Origin: Anaerolineaceae bacterium UBA1415
GTDB taxonomy: Bacteria > Chloroflexota > Anaerolineae > Anaerolineales > Anaerolineaceae
Length of the DNA stretch: 14,971 bases
NCBI GenBank assembly: GCA_002305635.1
Contig: DBPR01000029.1
Span: 6,629-21,599, forward strand
Direction of reading: 5' to 3'
In this document: in pieces, positions 1 through 5,718 of the stretch
Layout: each line of letters begins with the position of its first letter
How positions within the stretch are numbered: position 1 is the first letter of the stretch
The notes under the pieces: generated by a model
Database searches by the model: none
The model's input: the letters and a program-made list of their open reading frames with translations, nothing else
Told to the model about the DNA's origin: nothing
Position numbers and translations under genes: made by a program

Positions 1-177
1 CAGGCGGCTGTCCAGCCAGTCACAGGCGTAGGCGTTGCCGGTACCCAGGGCAAAGGTGCCGGACTCGTTCTCATACGAGATCAGCTGCGTGTTCTTTACC
101 CAGGTGTCAAAAGAAGCTTTGCTAAGCTCCATTTGTAATTGTCCGATTGTTGCCTGCCATGCCTGTTCAGCATTCAT
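1..177 (-). CDS. dnaA: Chromosomal replication initiator DnaA, N-terminal part (cut by window edge)
   Basis: The reverse strand from the ATG at 175-177 encodes 59 residues beginning MNAEQAWQATIGQLQMELSK and running to the window edge without a stop. The pattern (Trp near residue 7, QLQMELSKASFDTWV, a later NAYACDWLDSRL) is that of DnaA domain I, the N-terminal module that self-associates and helps load the DnaB helicase. The ATPase and DNA-binding domains would lie outside the window. An AGGAGTG ribosome-binding site at 183-189 stands five bases before the ATG and fixes the start. DnaA opens the replication origin and often lies beside it, so the long AT-rich gap behind this start deserves attention. 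The call rests on remembered family pattern; the fragment is short but the match is distinctive. Confidence 0.85.
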   Translation of the reverse strand, partial: MNAEQAWQATIGQLQMELSKASFDTWVKNTQLISYENESGTFALGTGNAYACDWLDSRL

Positions 178-633
178 GCCGTCACTCCTAAATCCTCATT
201 TCACAATCTCTTTCACCGACGTTAAAAAATGTGACCGGTGTTCCTCAAAACGATTTCCCTCATCACTCATCATAGTACAAATTTGTTTGACTAAGTGAAT
301 GCCCAAATTCTATCACCTGAAGAGCCTGATTTTACTCCCCGACTCTTAAAAAATGACGATTCTTTAAGATTAGATTAAATCCCCTTCTTTTTGTTTTTTA
401 CAGTCCTTGCGCCGTTTTTCAGAACATCCATGCTAAACCCTAATTAGCAGAATCAAACGCTTGTCTCAACCACCATATATGGGTATGCATAGTCATTTTT
501 ATATACATAATCCTTGTATTAGGGGCGATTTTGGAGCGTATTCAGATGCTTCTCAAAGCTAAAAAATATCTGATAGTGATACACAGTTTGGCATTAGGAT
601 TTTAACAATCTTAAAGCTACACGCCAAAGCCTG
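178..633. other. AT-rich intergenic region upstream of dnaA, possible origin region
   Basis: A 456-base gap between dnaA and the next gene, with no convincing ORF. It is clearly more AT-rich than its neighbours, especially about 340-620. It contains the palindrome CCATATATGG (473-482), ATGCAT (486-491), and three TCTTAAA heptamers: 344-350, inverted at 363-369, and 609-615. The first two could form a 7-bp stem. Only weak resemblances to the DnaA box TTWTNCACA are present: TGATACACA at 577-585 (one mismatch) and CATTTCACA at 197-205 (two mismatches). Location and composition suit an origin or a dnaA control region, but no box cluster is seen, so the origin could equally lie on the other side of dnaA. 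Confidence 0.3.
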
Positions 634-1941
634 TTATTCTTCGTGCATCAATTTTGCCACCCGGCGCCCCATTTCGACCGCGAAATTCGTGCCGCGATCC
701 CAGGGGTAGATCTGGCTCATGCTGGCGAACCACAAACCCTCGATCGGAGTTTTAAGCGCAGGGATATTTTTGCTGTGGTTCAGCAAGGGGATTGGTTGGG
801 CATATTCGGTTTTGTTTAGCCAGGACTTCTTCACCCAACTCTCATCAAACTGCGGATTGATCTTTTTAAGATGCGGCAAAAACTCAGCCAGGAGCTCATC
901 CTTGCTCTTGCTGAAGTTGGGATGATCGTTTTCGAGATAATCGCCGATATAAATGATATGGTCACCGCCAAAGTATTCTGGCTTCAAAAAGTTGGTATGT
1001 TCCACCAACGAGAGGAAGGGATAACCGGCCTTTTTGGGGATGTTGTACCAGTAATAGCCATCCGGTGATAGCGGCTTGCTAAGCGAGATCGTCAGCACCA
1101 GAGCGCCCATATGCTTAAGGTTCAGCAACCCAGCCAGATAATCCTCAGGCAGTTCCGGCGCCAGCTTCGTCATCGCGCCGGGGGAGAGCGTCACCAGAAC
1201 CTGATCAAACCGCTCAGTCTGCCCATGGCCAAATTGGACCGTCAGACCACCATCCGCATTCTTTCGAATTCCTTCCACAGCCGTGTTGTAGCGCAGGTCC
1301 ACGCCGTCACTTTGCAATCGTTCCGCGAACAGATCCAGAAAGCGTTGAAAACCGCCCACAAAGTTGCCCAGGCGAGTGGTCCGCACGTGCAAACGCGCCC
1401 ACATCCAGGCCATGCTGACCTTATCAGCCCAGTTTTCGCCGAACTTACCGTCCAACATCGGCTTCCACATGCTTTCAAAGGCAAAATTGCCTGCTTTTTT
1501 GCGCATCCACTCATCGGTTGTGACCTTTTCAAAAGCCTGCCAGTTCTTGGTGAAACGCAAATACAGCCCGACCAGGCCGAAACGTATCTTGTGAATGCCC
1601 CAGCCCAACCCGGGATAAAGCAAAGCAGAAAGGATGGAATCAAAGGGGTAAAACTTGCCCTTGTGGTACATCACGCTGACCGGTTTTGGGTAAATGACCT
1701 GATCGGACAAACCCAATTCTCCGATCAAACCCAAAAGATGCGCGTCGCTTTGGAACCAGTGATGGTAAAAACGTTCCACCGACCAATCCCAGTGCGGTTC
1801 CTTAAAACCAGAGGCCAGACCGCCGGGGATATCACTCGCCTCAAACAGGACCACATCGTGACCCAGCTTCCTGAGGTCAAAAGCTGCGCTCAAACCCGCG
1901 AAACCCGCGCCAACAATGGCAATTTTCCTTGTTTTTTTCAT
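634..1941 (-). CDS. FAD-dependent oxidoreductase, amine-oxidase / HemY-like superfamily
   Basis: A 435-residue flavoprotein. Residues 8-17 (AIVGAGFAGL) form the GxGxxG dinucleotide-binding loop, followed by a Glu after the second strand (VVLFEAS) that usually contacts the FAD ribose, and then PGGLASGF. The C-terminus (about 402-430, GLWFASMSQIYPWDRGTNFAVEMG) is the second FAD contact region of the protoporphyrinogen-oxidase, phytoene-desaturase and UDP-galactopyranose-mutase-like group. The middle is rich in Trp and Tyr and presumably binds the substrate, which cannot be read from sequence. There is no signal peptide, so it is probably cytoplasmic or membrane-associated. An AGAGGA site at 1946-1951 supports the ATG start. 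It starts 20 bases after the upstream membrane-protein gene on the same strand, suggesting co-transcription, and a shared role in lipid or isoprenoid chemistry is possible but unproven. No haem genes are nearby, so a HemY assignment is not justified. Confidence 0.8.
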   Translation of the reverse strand: MKKTRKIAIVGAGFAGLSAAFDLRKLGHDVVLFEASDIPGGLASGFKEPHWDWSVERFYHHWFQSDAHLLGLIGELGLSDQVIYPKPVSVMYHKGKFYPFDSILSALLYPGLGWGIHKIRFGLVGLYLRFTKNWQAFEKVTTDEWMRKKAGNFAFESMWKPMLDGKFGENWADKVSMAWMWARLHVRTTRLGNFVGGFQRFLDLFAERLQSDGVDLRYNTAVEGIRKNADGGLTVQFGHGQTERFDQVLVTLSPGAMTKLAPELPEDYLAGLLNLKHMGALVLTISLSKPLSPDGYYWYNIPKKAGYPFLSLVEHTNFLKPEYFGGDHIIYIGDYLENDHPNFSKSKDELLAEFLPHLKKINPQFDESWVKKSWLNKTEYAQPIPLLNHSKNIPALKTPIEGLWFASMSQIYPWDRGTNFAVEMGRRVAKLMHEE

Positions 1942-1961
1942 GAAGTCCTCTCATTCCGCGC

Positions 1962-3002
1962 CTATTCGTGCTGGCGCGTGTCTTCTTCCTTATATTCTTC
2001 CTGCATGCTCTTGAGGTCGCTGCTCAGGCTGAAACCTTCTTTGACGAAGAAAAACGCGCCCAGCAGCGTTACCGGCAGCCACAAGGCTACGCGCAGCATC
2101 AGCGTGTAGCTGAGCGCGTCGGACGGATTGAATCCAAACCCTTCCATCATCGCCTTGGTGGCGGCGTCAAAGGTGCCCAAACCACCAGGCGCGGCAGGCA
2201 CCAGCAGCACCAGATTGACGATCCCAACAATCAGCAGAATGCTTTGGAAATTTAGCTCAAAGCCCATCGCCTTAAGCACGCCCCAGTACAAGCCGGCTTC
2301 AACCACCCAGATCACGATCGAGATCACCATCACCAGCAAAGACTGTAAGGGCGAGCGCAATATCCTGAGCCCATCAGTGAACTTGCTGATGATGCCTTTG
2401 ACCGGCTTGCGGATCTTTTCCGGCAAAAGGCGGTCAACGAGAAAACCGGAAAGCTGTTCGGCCTTTTCAGGCATGATCACCATGCCAAGGAAGACCAGCA
2501 GGATCAAAACGAAAGCCAGTCCTGCCCAGAAAGCCGATTTTTCGATAAAGGCGATCCAGGAATTATTGCTGGCAAACTGGGTCAATTGTTTGAGGTTCAG
2601 GAAAACCAGCATCAAAATTGAAATGCCGTCAAAGAGTTTTTCAACGATAATGGTGGCGAGAGACCCCGAGATGGGCACCTCGTCATTTTTGCGCAAAAGC
2701 ACCGTGCGCAAAACGTCGCCTGCCCTTGCGGGGAAAATGTTGTTTGCCATGTAACCGGCGGAGAGGATTGAAAAGAGTCCCTTTAGCGGCAGCTTTTTGA
2801 TCGGCAATAAAAGCAATTGCCAGCGCCAGGTGCGCAGGATCAGGGTAATAAAATAGAAGAATATCCCCAGCGCCACATAAGCCAGATTGGCGGATTTCAA
2901 CTGCTCCCAAACCAGCCCGAAATCGACTTTTTGAAAGGCAAGCCAGAGGAAGACGGCGCTAACAGCCACCCCCAACCAAATATGCCAACGTTTAATTTTC
3001 AT
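1962..3002 (-). CDS. Polytopic membrane protein, LPG-synthase TM-region / UPF0104 family
   Basis: A 346-residue integral membrane protein with about eight hydrophobic segments, at roughly residues 8-24, 38-60, 75-95, 125-145, 155-178, 215-238, 250-270 and 295-320. The loop near residues 85-125 (NNIFPARAGDVLRTVLLR, then GSLATIIVEKLFDGI) is the hallmark of the family that includes the membrane half of lysyl-phosphatidylglycerol synthase MprF, YbhN and archaeal AglD-type proteins. MprF's membrane part flips modified lipids; function in stand-alone members is mostly unknown. It lacks the soluble aminoacyl-transferase domain, so it is not an MprF. The C-terminus is charged. It is probably first in a unit with the oxidoreductase that starts 20 bases after its stop. 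A TACAAT box sits seven bases before the ATG, hinting at a leaderless message. There is no well-spaced ribosome-binding site. Confidence 0.82.
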   Translation of the reverse strand: MKIKRWHIWLGVAVSAVFLWLAFQKVDFGLVWEQLKSANLAYVALGIFFYFITLILRTWRWQLLLLPIKKLPLKGLFSILSAGYMANNIFPARAGDVLRTVLLRKNDEVPISGSLATIIVEKLFDGISILMLVFLNLKQLTQFASNNSWIAFIEKSAFWAGLAFVLILLVFLGMVIMPEKAEQLSGFLVDRLLPEKIRKPVKGIISKFTDGLRILRSPLQSLLVMVISIVIWVVEAGLYWGVLKAMGFELNFQSILLIVGIVNLVLLVPAAPGGLGTFDAATKAMMEGFGFNPSDALSYTLMLRVALWLPVTLLGAFFFVKEGFSLSSDLKSMQEEYKEEDTRQHE

Positions 3003-3009
3003 GCCCTCG

Positions 3010-3015
3010 ATTGTA
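3010..3015 (-). promoter_or_regulatory. -10 box (TACAAT) of the UPF0104-family gene, leaderless spacing
   Basis: On the minus strand TACAAT is followed by seven bases and then the ATG, placing the expected transcription start at or next to the start codon. A matching -35 box 16-18 bases upstream is not evident. The assignment rests on the -10 match and position only. Confidence 0.4.
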
Positions 3016-3045
3016 CCTTATTAATAAGATGAATGGATTTATCGC

Positions 3046-3195
3046 AGGTCGAAGATCAACAGGTTGAACATTTATGGGTTGTATATTTGTGGGTTGTTTA
3101 TTTATGGGTTGTTTATTTGTGGGTTGTTTATTTGTGGGTTGTTTATTTGTGGGTTGTTTATTTGTAAGTCGAATGTTTGTAGGTCGAAATTGAAA
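3046..3195. repeat. 15-base tandem repeat (minisatellite), ten units
   Basis: Ten consecutive 15-base units in strict register. Four central units (3106-3165) are identical, GGGTTGTTTATTTGT. The two units before them differ at one or two positions. The outer units decay to AGGTCGAA/AGGTTGAA-type versions (3046-3075 and 3166-3195). The pattern of identical centre and degenerate edges is typical of repeats that grow and shrink by replication slippage. The last unit runs into the left arm of the adjoining hairpin. It lies immediately upstream of the promoter of the UPF0104-family gene. Confidence 0.9.
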
Positions 3196-3224
3196 TTGCC
3201 CGATTTGGGCAATTTCAATTCGAC
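3183..3224. repeat. Long near-perfect hairpin beside the minisatellite
   Basis: Left arm GTCGAAATTGAAATTGCCC (3183-3201) and right arm GGGCAATTTCAATTCGAC (3207-3224) pair completely except for one bulged A, with a five-base loop GATTT. There is no T-run on either side, so an intrinsic terminator is unlikely. A small mobile-element remnant or a cruciform-forming site is possible. Confidence 0.85.
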
Positions 3225-3337
3225 GACCATTTTGGATGGAAGGATAATGTGCGCTTCTATACAAGACTACTTTGCCTCCTCACCTGCCCGTAGTACATGT
3301 GCAGCCCAAAGTGCCTGTAGTGCGTGTACTAACTAAA

Positions 3338-3379
3338 GCCCTCTCAGCATGAAAGGGTGCCCGAAGGGCGGATGAGGGG
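3338..3379 (+). repeat. Dispersed two-hairpin repeat, copy A
   Basis: Hairpin 1 is CCCTCTC / GAAAGGG (3339-3345 and 3351-3357) with one mismatch. Hairpin 2 is GCCC-gaa-GGGC (3359-3369), followed by the conserved tail GGATGAGGGG. It shares its layout with copies at 5489-5528, 5719-5783 and 9120-9164. Confidence 0.75.
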
Positions 3380-3458
3380 AAAATTGGCAAGATACAATTC
3401 TGGGTGATTGAGCTCAACCAAGCATTGGACGTCGGATTTAAAAAAATATAGAAACCAC

Positions 3459-3725
3459 CTAATCTTTCGGAAAATGAGTTTTCATCCGCCGCTGCAGCTC
3501 CCGCCGCGACAAAAAGACCTTGTGCCCACACTTCAGGCAGACCAGCCCGATATCCGCTCCGAGTCGCACGACCTCCCAGTCAAATCCGCCGCAGGGATGC
3601 GCTTTGCGCAACCGGACGCGGTCACCCAGGCTCACATCCCCCGCGGGGACAGATGCCCAGACTGCTTCATAATCAACCCCATCAGGGCTAACATCGGAAC
3701 CAGTCAAATCCTTTTCATCACTCAT
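3459..3725 (-). CDS. DUF951 small protein
   Basis: An 88-residue protein. Its C-terminal half (GDRVRLRKAHPCGGFDWEVV, then GADIGLVCLKCGHKVFLSRREL) is the DUF951 signature: a small beta-rich domain with a CGG and a CxxCG pair that suggests metal or nucleic-acid binding. The function is unknown. Family members are usually about 60-70 residues and begin just before the GDxVRLRK strand, so this one has an acidic N-terminal extension of about 45 residues. The ATG at 3723-3725 was chosen because a TATAAT box lies six bases before it; a longer frame from a TTG at 3764 would put that promoter inside the gene. No ribosome-binding site precedes the ATG, so the mRNA may be leaderless. It is divergent from the M50 peptidase gene, with only 54 bases between starts. 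Confidence 0.8.
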   Translation of the reverse strand: MSDEKDLTGSDVSPDGVDYEAVWASVPAGDVSLGDRVRLRKAHPCGGFDWEVVRLGADIGLVCLKCGHKVFLSRRELQRRMKTHFPKD

Positions 3726-3731
3726 AACCCG

Positions 3732-3737
3732 ATTATA
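3732..3737 (-). promoter_or_regulatory. -10 box (TATAAT) of DUF951 gene, leaderless spacing
   Basis: A consensus TATAAT on the minus strand lies six bases before the DUF951 ATG. No clear -35 is seen. It lies nine bases from the -10 box of the divergent peptidase gene, so the two promoters must share DNA and could exclude each other. Confidence 0.5.
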
Positions 3738-3746
3738 CCGCCGTGT

Positions 3747-3752
3747 TATAAT
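3747..3752 (+). promoter_or_regulatory. -10 box (TATAAT) of the M50 peptidase gene
   Basis: A consensus TATAAT on the plus strand lies 27 bases before the ATG. The expected transcript start near 3759 leaves a leader of about 20 bases that contains the GGAAGG ribosome-binding site at 3766-3771. No convincing -35 was found. Confidence 0.5.
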
Positions 3753-3779
3753 TTCCTTCGCCAACGGAAGGCAAAAATC

Positions 3780-4424
3780 ATGATGAATCTAAATCCTGCC
3801 ACCCTGATTGCTCGCGTTATCACCCTGATCATCGCTTTTACCATCCACGAGTTTTCTCACGCCTGGGTCGCCACCCGCTTTGGCGATAACACCCCCGAAC
3901 AAGCCGGCCGCCTGAGCCTCAACCCCCTCCGCCATCTCGACCCAATGGGTTCGCTCATGCTGCTTCTGGCTGGCTTTGGCTGGGCCAAACCTGTGCCGAT
4001 CAACCCCTACACCATTCGCCGCAACAACAGCGCTGGCGTGATGCTCGTCTCGGTCGCGGGCCCGCTCTCTAACCTCCTGCTGGCGATCCTGGCGGCGATC
4101 CCCCTGCGACTGGGCCTTTTCCCGACCACGCTTCAGGCAACCAGCTTCCTGCCAACTCCTGGCTACTTTTTGGTCGAATTCATTTACACCAACGTTGCCC
4201 TTTTCCTCTTTAACATGATCCCGCTGGCGCCGTTGGACGGCGAAAAGGTGCTCGAATATCTGCTTCCGCGTTCCTGGCAGGGTACCTTCCAAACCATACG
4301 CCAGTATGGGCCTTATATTCTGCTGGCACTGGTCATTGTCGGGCCCAGAATTGGTTTCGACCTTATTGGGATCGTCGTCCGTAAACCGCTCATGGCGATC
4401 GTGCGCTTCCTGATCGGTGCCTGA
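3780..4424 (+). CDS. Site-2-protease-like zinc metalloprotease, M50 family
   Basis: A 214-residue intramembrane protease. HEFSH at residues 23-27 is the HExxH zinc site in the first hydrophobic segment. NMIPLAPLDG at about 145-154 supplies the third zinc ligand (Asp153) in the usual NxxPxxxLDG setting. Between them are RLSLNPLRHLDPMGSL and a GWAKPVPIN loop typical of the short YwhC/YdgF-like bacterial members, which lack the PDZ and CBS domains of RseP and SpoIVFB. Substrates of this short group are mostly unknown. The start is set by GGAAGG at 3766-3771, eight bases before ATG 3780; a second ATG follows directly. The frame is open back to 3408, but that stretch is antisense to DUF951. The GIY-YIG gene begins eight bases after its stop, so the two are probably co-transcribed. 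Confidence 0.88.
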   Translation: MMNLNPATLIARVITLIIAFTIHEFSHAWVATRFGDNTPEQAGRLSLNPLRHLDPMGSLMLLLAGFGWAKPVPINPYTIRRNNSAGVMLVSVAGPLSNLLLAILAAIPLRLGLFPTTLQATSFLPTPGYFLVEFIYTNVALFLFNMIPLAPLDGEKVLEYLLPRSWQGTFQTIRQYGPYILLALVIVGPRIGFDLIGIVVRKPLMAIVRFLIGA

Positions 4425-4432
4425 TCCCGCGT

Positions 4433-4810
4433 ATGCCTTTCTTTGTTTACATGCTTGAATGCGCCAACGGTCAGTATTACACCGGATGGAGCACCGACCC
4501 TTTGCGGCGGCTCAAAATGCATAATAAGGGCAAAGGCGCCCGCTTCACGCGCATGAACGGCCCCTGCCGCCTGGTTTATGCCGAGGAAATGCCAGATCTT
4601 AGCGCAACGCTCAAGCGCGAGATCAGAATAAAGCAACTCACCCACCCTCAGAAGGCGGAACTGATCAAAAATGATGCGCTAAACTGTCTGAGTGAGCTTT
4701 ACGCTGCGAGAGAGAAAAGCGAAAGTATGACGGAAGAGGCTCTATCGGATCCTGCGCGAGCTGATGATCAGCAAAACGACGCCAAAAGCGACCAAAGCCA
4801 GCACTCCTAA
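4433..4810 (+). CDS. GIY-YIG domain protein (UPF0213 / YhbQ-like)
   Basis: A 125-residue protein. The opening FVYMLECANGQYYTGWST carries the GIY-YIG motif as VYM (5-7) and YTG (16-18). The family's basic segment follows (DPLRRLKMHNKGKGARFTR), then a Glu-bearing strand and helix (VYAEEM, LKREIRIKQL). This is a single small nuclease-like domain, as in YhbQ and SLX1-like proteins; its biological role is unclear. The core ends near residue 90. The last 30 residues are hydrophilic and unlike the family, and about 22 of them are antisense to the LysM gene, with which the ORF overlaps by 69 bases tail to tail. No ribosome-binding site is obvious, and it follows the peptidase stop by eight bases, so translation may depend on reinitiation. 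Confidence 0.85.
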   Translation: MPFFVYMLECANGQYYTGWSTDPLRRLKMHNKGKGARFTRMNGPCRLVYAEEMPDLSATLKREIRIKQLTHPQKAELIKNDALNCLSELYAAREKSESMTEEALSDPARADDQQNDAKSDQSQHS

Positions 4811-5329
4811 GGCGAGAAATTTGGCCTTACTCGAAAAAACGCGCTCGAAGAAACCGACTTTTTCCTGAGGGCCTGGTTCTGGCGTACTTTCTTCAGGCAG
4901 AATCAGTTGATCCAAAACATCTTTGGTCGCGGTCGGCGATGGGGTCGATTCGAGCAGATCAGCTTCGGATGTTGGCGTCTCCAGCGGCAGGTCGCCGCCT
5001 TTGACGATGATGAGAACATCTCCGGGGTGGATGACAGAATCAGCCGTCAGGCCGTTAAGCGCGAGGATCGTATCCAGGCTGACGCCGTACAACCCGACGA
5101 TGTTATACAAAAACTGCCCTTCCAGAACGACATGCCTGATCCCGCCGTCAAGTCCCGGCGTGGCGGTGAATTGATACAGCTCGACCGGCAAGGTCGGTAC
5201 CTGTGTCGGCACGCCCTGAGCAGGCGGCTCCTCCTGCGTCAGCCCAGCGGCATCGCCTTGCCCAACCGAAACGCTGAGCAGGATCAATACCAGCCAGGCG
5301 ATAATGAGTAGATTTCTCTTGTTTCTCAT
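4742..5329 (-). CDS. LysM-domain protein with signal peptide and C-terminal membrane anchor
   Basis: A 195-residue protein from ATG 5327-5329, chosen because AGGA at 5336-5339 lies six bases upstream; an in-frame ATG at 5347 has no ribosome-binding site. Residues 1-27 are a basic then hydrophobic signal sequence. Residues about 64-109 (RHVVLEGQFLYNIVGLYGVSLDTILALNGL, then IHPGDVLIIV) are one LysM repeat, which binds N-acetylglucosamine polymers such as peptidoglycan. Pro/Thr/Glu-rich linkers flank it. Residues about 173-190 form a membrane helix ending in SSRRIR, which would anchor the protein with LysM outside. No catalytic domain is present, so a wall-tethering role is likely. It converges on the GIY-YIG gene and overlaps its last 69 bases. 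Confidence 0.85.
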   Translation of the reverse strand: MRNKRNLLIIAWLVLILLSVSVGQGDAAGLTQEEPPAQGVPTQVPTLPVELYQFTATPGLDGGIRHVVLEGQFLYNIVGLYGVSLDTILALNGLTADSVIHPGDVLIIVKGGDLPLETPTSEADLLESTPSPTATKDVLDQLILPEESTPEPGPQEKVGFFERVFSSKAKFLALGVLALVAFGVVLLIISSRRIR

Positions 5330-5347
5330 CCTGTTTCCTGATGTCAT

Positions 5348-5488
5348 AGGACTTTAATTATAGCTGAATCACAGGGATGCTGAAGAAAGTGCCTAAGGGT
5401 GGACTGTCTACTCTGGGCACCAGAGTGAGGGGCAGTCGCGTGTGGTCCCGTAGGCCTTAAGTTGCCCACAAGTCCAGGTTAGGATTAG
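5348..5488. other. Intergenic stretch with a two-part stem-loop, no gene seen
   Basis: After the LysM promoter this stretch holds an AAAGTGCC word (5386-5393) and a stem-loop. The inner stem ACTCTGG-gca-CCAGAGT (5410-5426) is perfect, and the outer arms GACTG (5402-5406) and CAGTC (5433-5437) can pair around an asymmetric internal loop. It could be a structured RNA or part of a repeat element. No open frame is credible. Confidence 0.4.
5357..5362 (-). promoter_or_regulatory. -10 box (TATAAT) of LysM gene
   Basis: A consensus TATAAT on the minus strand. Transcription would begin near 5350, giving a leader of about 20 bases that contains the AGGA site used by the ATG at 5329. A -35 box is not clear. 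Confidence 0.45.
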
Positions 5489-5528
5489 CCCTCTCAGTGG
5501 GAGAGGGTCGGCGAAGCCGGGGTGAGGG
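5489..5528 (+). repeat. Dispersed two-hairpin repeat, copy B
   Basis: Hairpin 1 is the perfect stem CCCTCTC / GAGAGGG (5489-5495 and 5501-5507). Hairpin 2 is CGGC-gaa-GCCG (5509-5519), then the tail GGGTGAGGG. The tail abuts the DUF559 remnant, and copy C faces it from the other side in inverted orientation. Confidence 0.8.
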
Positions 5529-5532
5529 CTGG

Positions 5533-5715
5533 CAACATTTTGAGGATGAAATGGCAAAAAAAGACGCCATTCGAGACAAACATCTGAGTGAGCTGAGTTA
5601 CCATATCCTCCGGTTTACGAATAAAGATATCGATGAAGGCTTTCTTCGGGTATGTGAGATCATCAAGGAAACGGCCAAAGAAAGAGTCCAACTTCTAAAC
5701 CGTAAATCGCCTTAA
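5533..5715 (+). pseudogene. 5'-truncated DUF559 (Vsr-like endonuclease) remnant
   Basis: From QHFEDE at 5533 the frame reads AKKDAIRDKHLSELSYHILRFTNKDIDEGFLRVCEIIKE and stops at 5713-5715. This matches the C-terminal third of DUF559 proteins, relatives of very-short-patch-repair and restriction-like nucleases, where an active-site strand of the type EIDGGQH precedes a D-x-x-R-x-x-x-L helix and a VLRFxN strand. Here the residues before QH are replaced by sequence from repeat copy B (RRSRGEGW). The N-terminus and the catalytic acidic residues are therefore missing and it should be inactive. A frame from an ATG at 5497 would give 72 residues, but it starts inside the repeat. Repeat copy C begins three bases after the stop. 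Confidence 0.7.
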
Positions 5716-5718
5716 TTT

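Larger units (their letters stand above)
3003..3458. other. 456-base gap rich in repeats, no gene seen
   Basis: The gap between the minus-strand UPF0104-family gene and the end of the minus-strand DUF951 gene. In order it contains a promoter-like -10 box, a 15-base minisatellite (3046-3195), a long hairpin (3183-3224), an inverted pair AGTACATG / CGTGTACT (3292-3299 and 3323-3330), an AAAGTGCC word (3308-3315) and a copy of the dispersed two-hairpin repeat (3338-3379). Open frames through the minisatellite exist only because its period is a multiple of three. Confidence 0.6.

Noticed and set aside
178..633. DnaA-box cluster
   Set aside because: Only TGATACACA and CATTTCACA loosely resemble the consensus; two weak matches are not enough to call oriC.
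1111..2109. 332-codon open frame on the plus strand
   Set aside because: It is fully antisense to the oxidoreductase and the end of the UPF0104 gene, both with strong family motifs; its translation has no domain pattern and no ribosome-binding site.
3046..3195. Tandem array considered as CRISPR
   Set aside because: Units are 15 bases and contiguous, with no spacers; no cas genes are present.
2992..3264. Minus-strand frame encoding a TNKQP pentapeptide repeat
   Set aside because: The repeat is a direct translation of the 15-base minisatellite, whose period is divisible by three; the frame overlaps the UPF0104 promoter and has no start signals.
3726..3764. TTG start 13 codons upstream for DUF951
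   Set aside because: It would place a consensus -10 box inside the coding sequence and read back over the divergent promoter; ATG 3725 fits better.
3408..3779. Upstream extension of the M50 peptidase frame
   Set aside because: It is antisense to DUF951, whose motifs are clear, and the GGAAGG site plus the TATAAT box point to ATG 3780.
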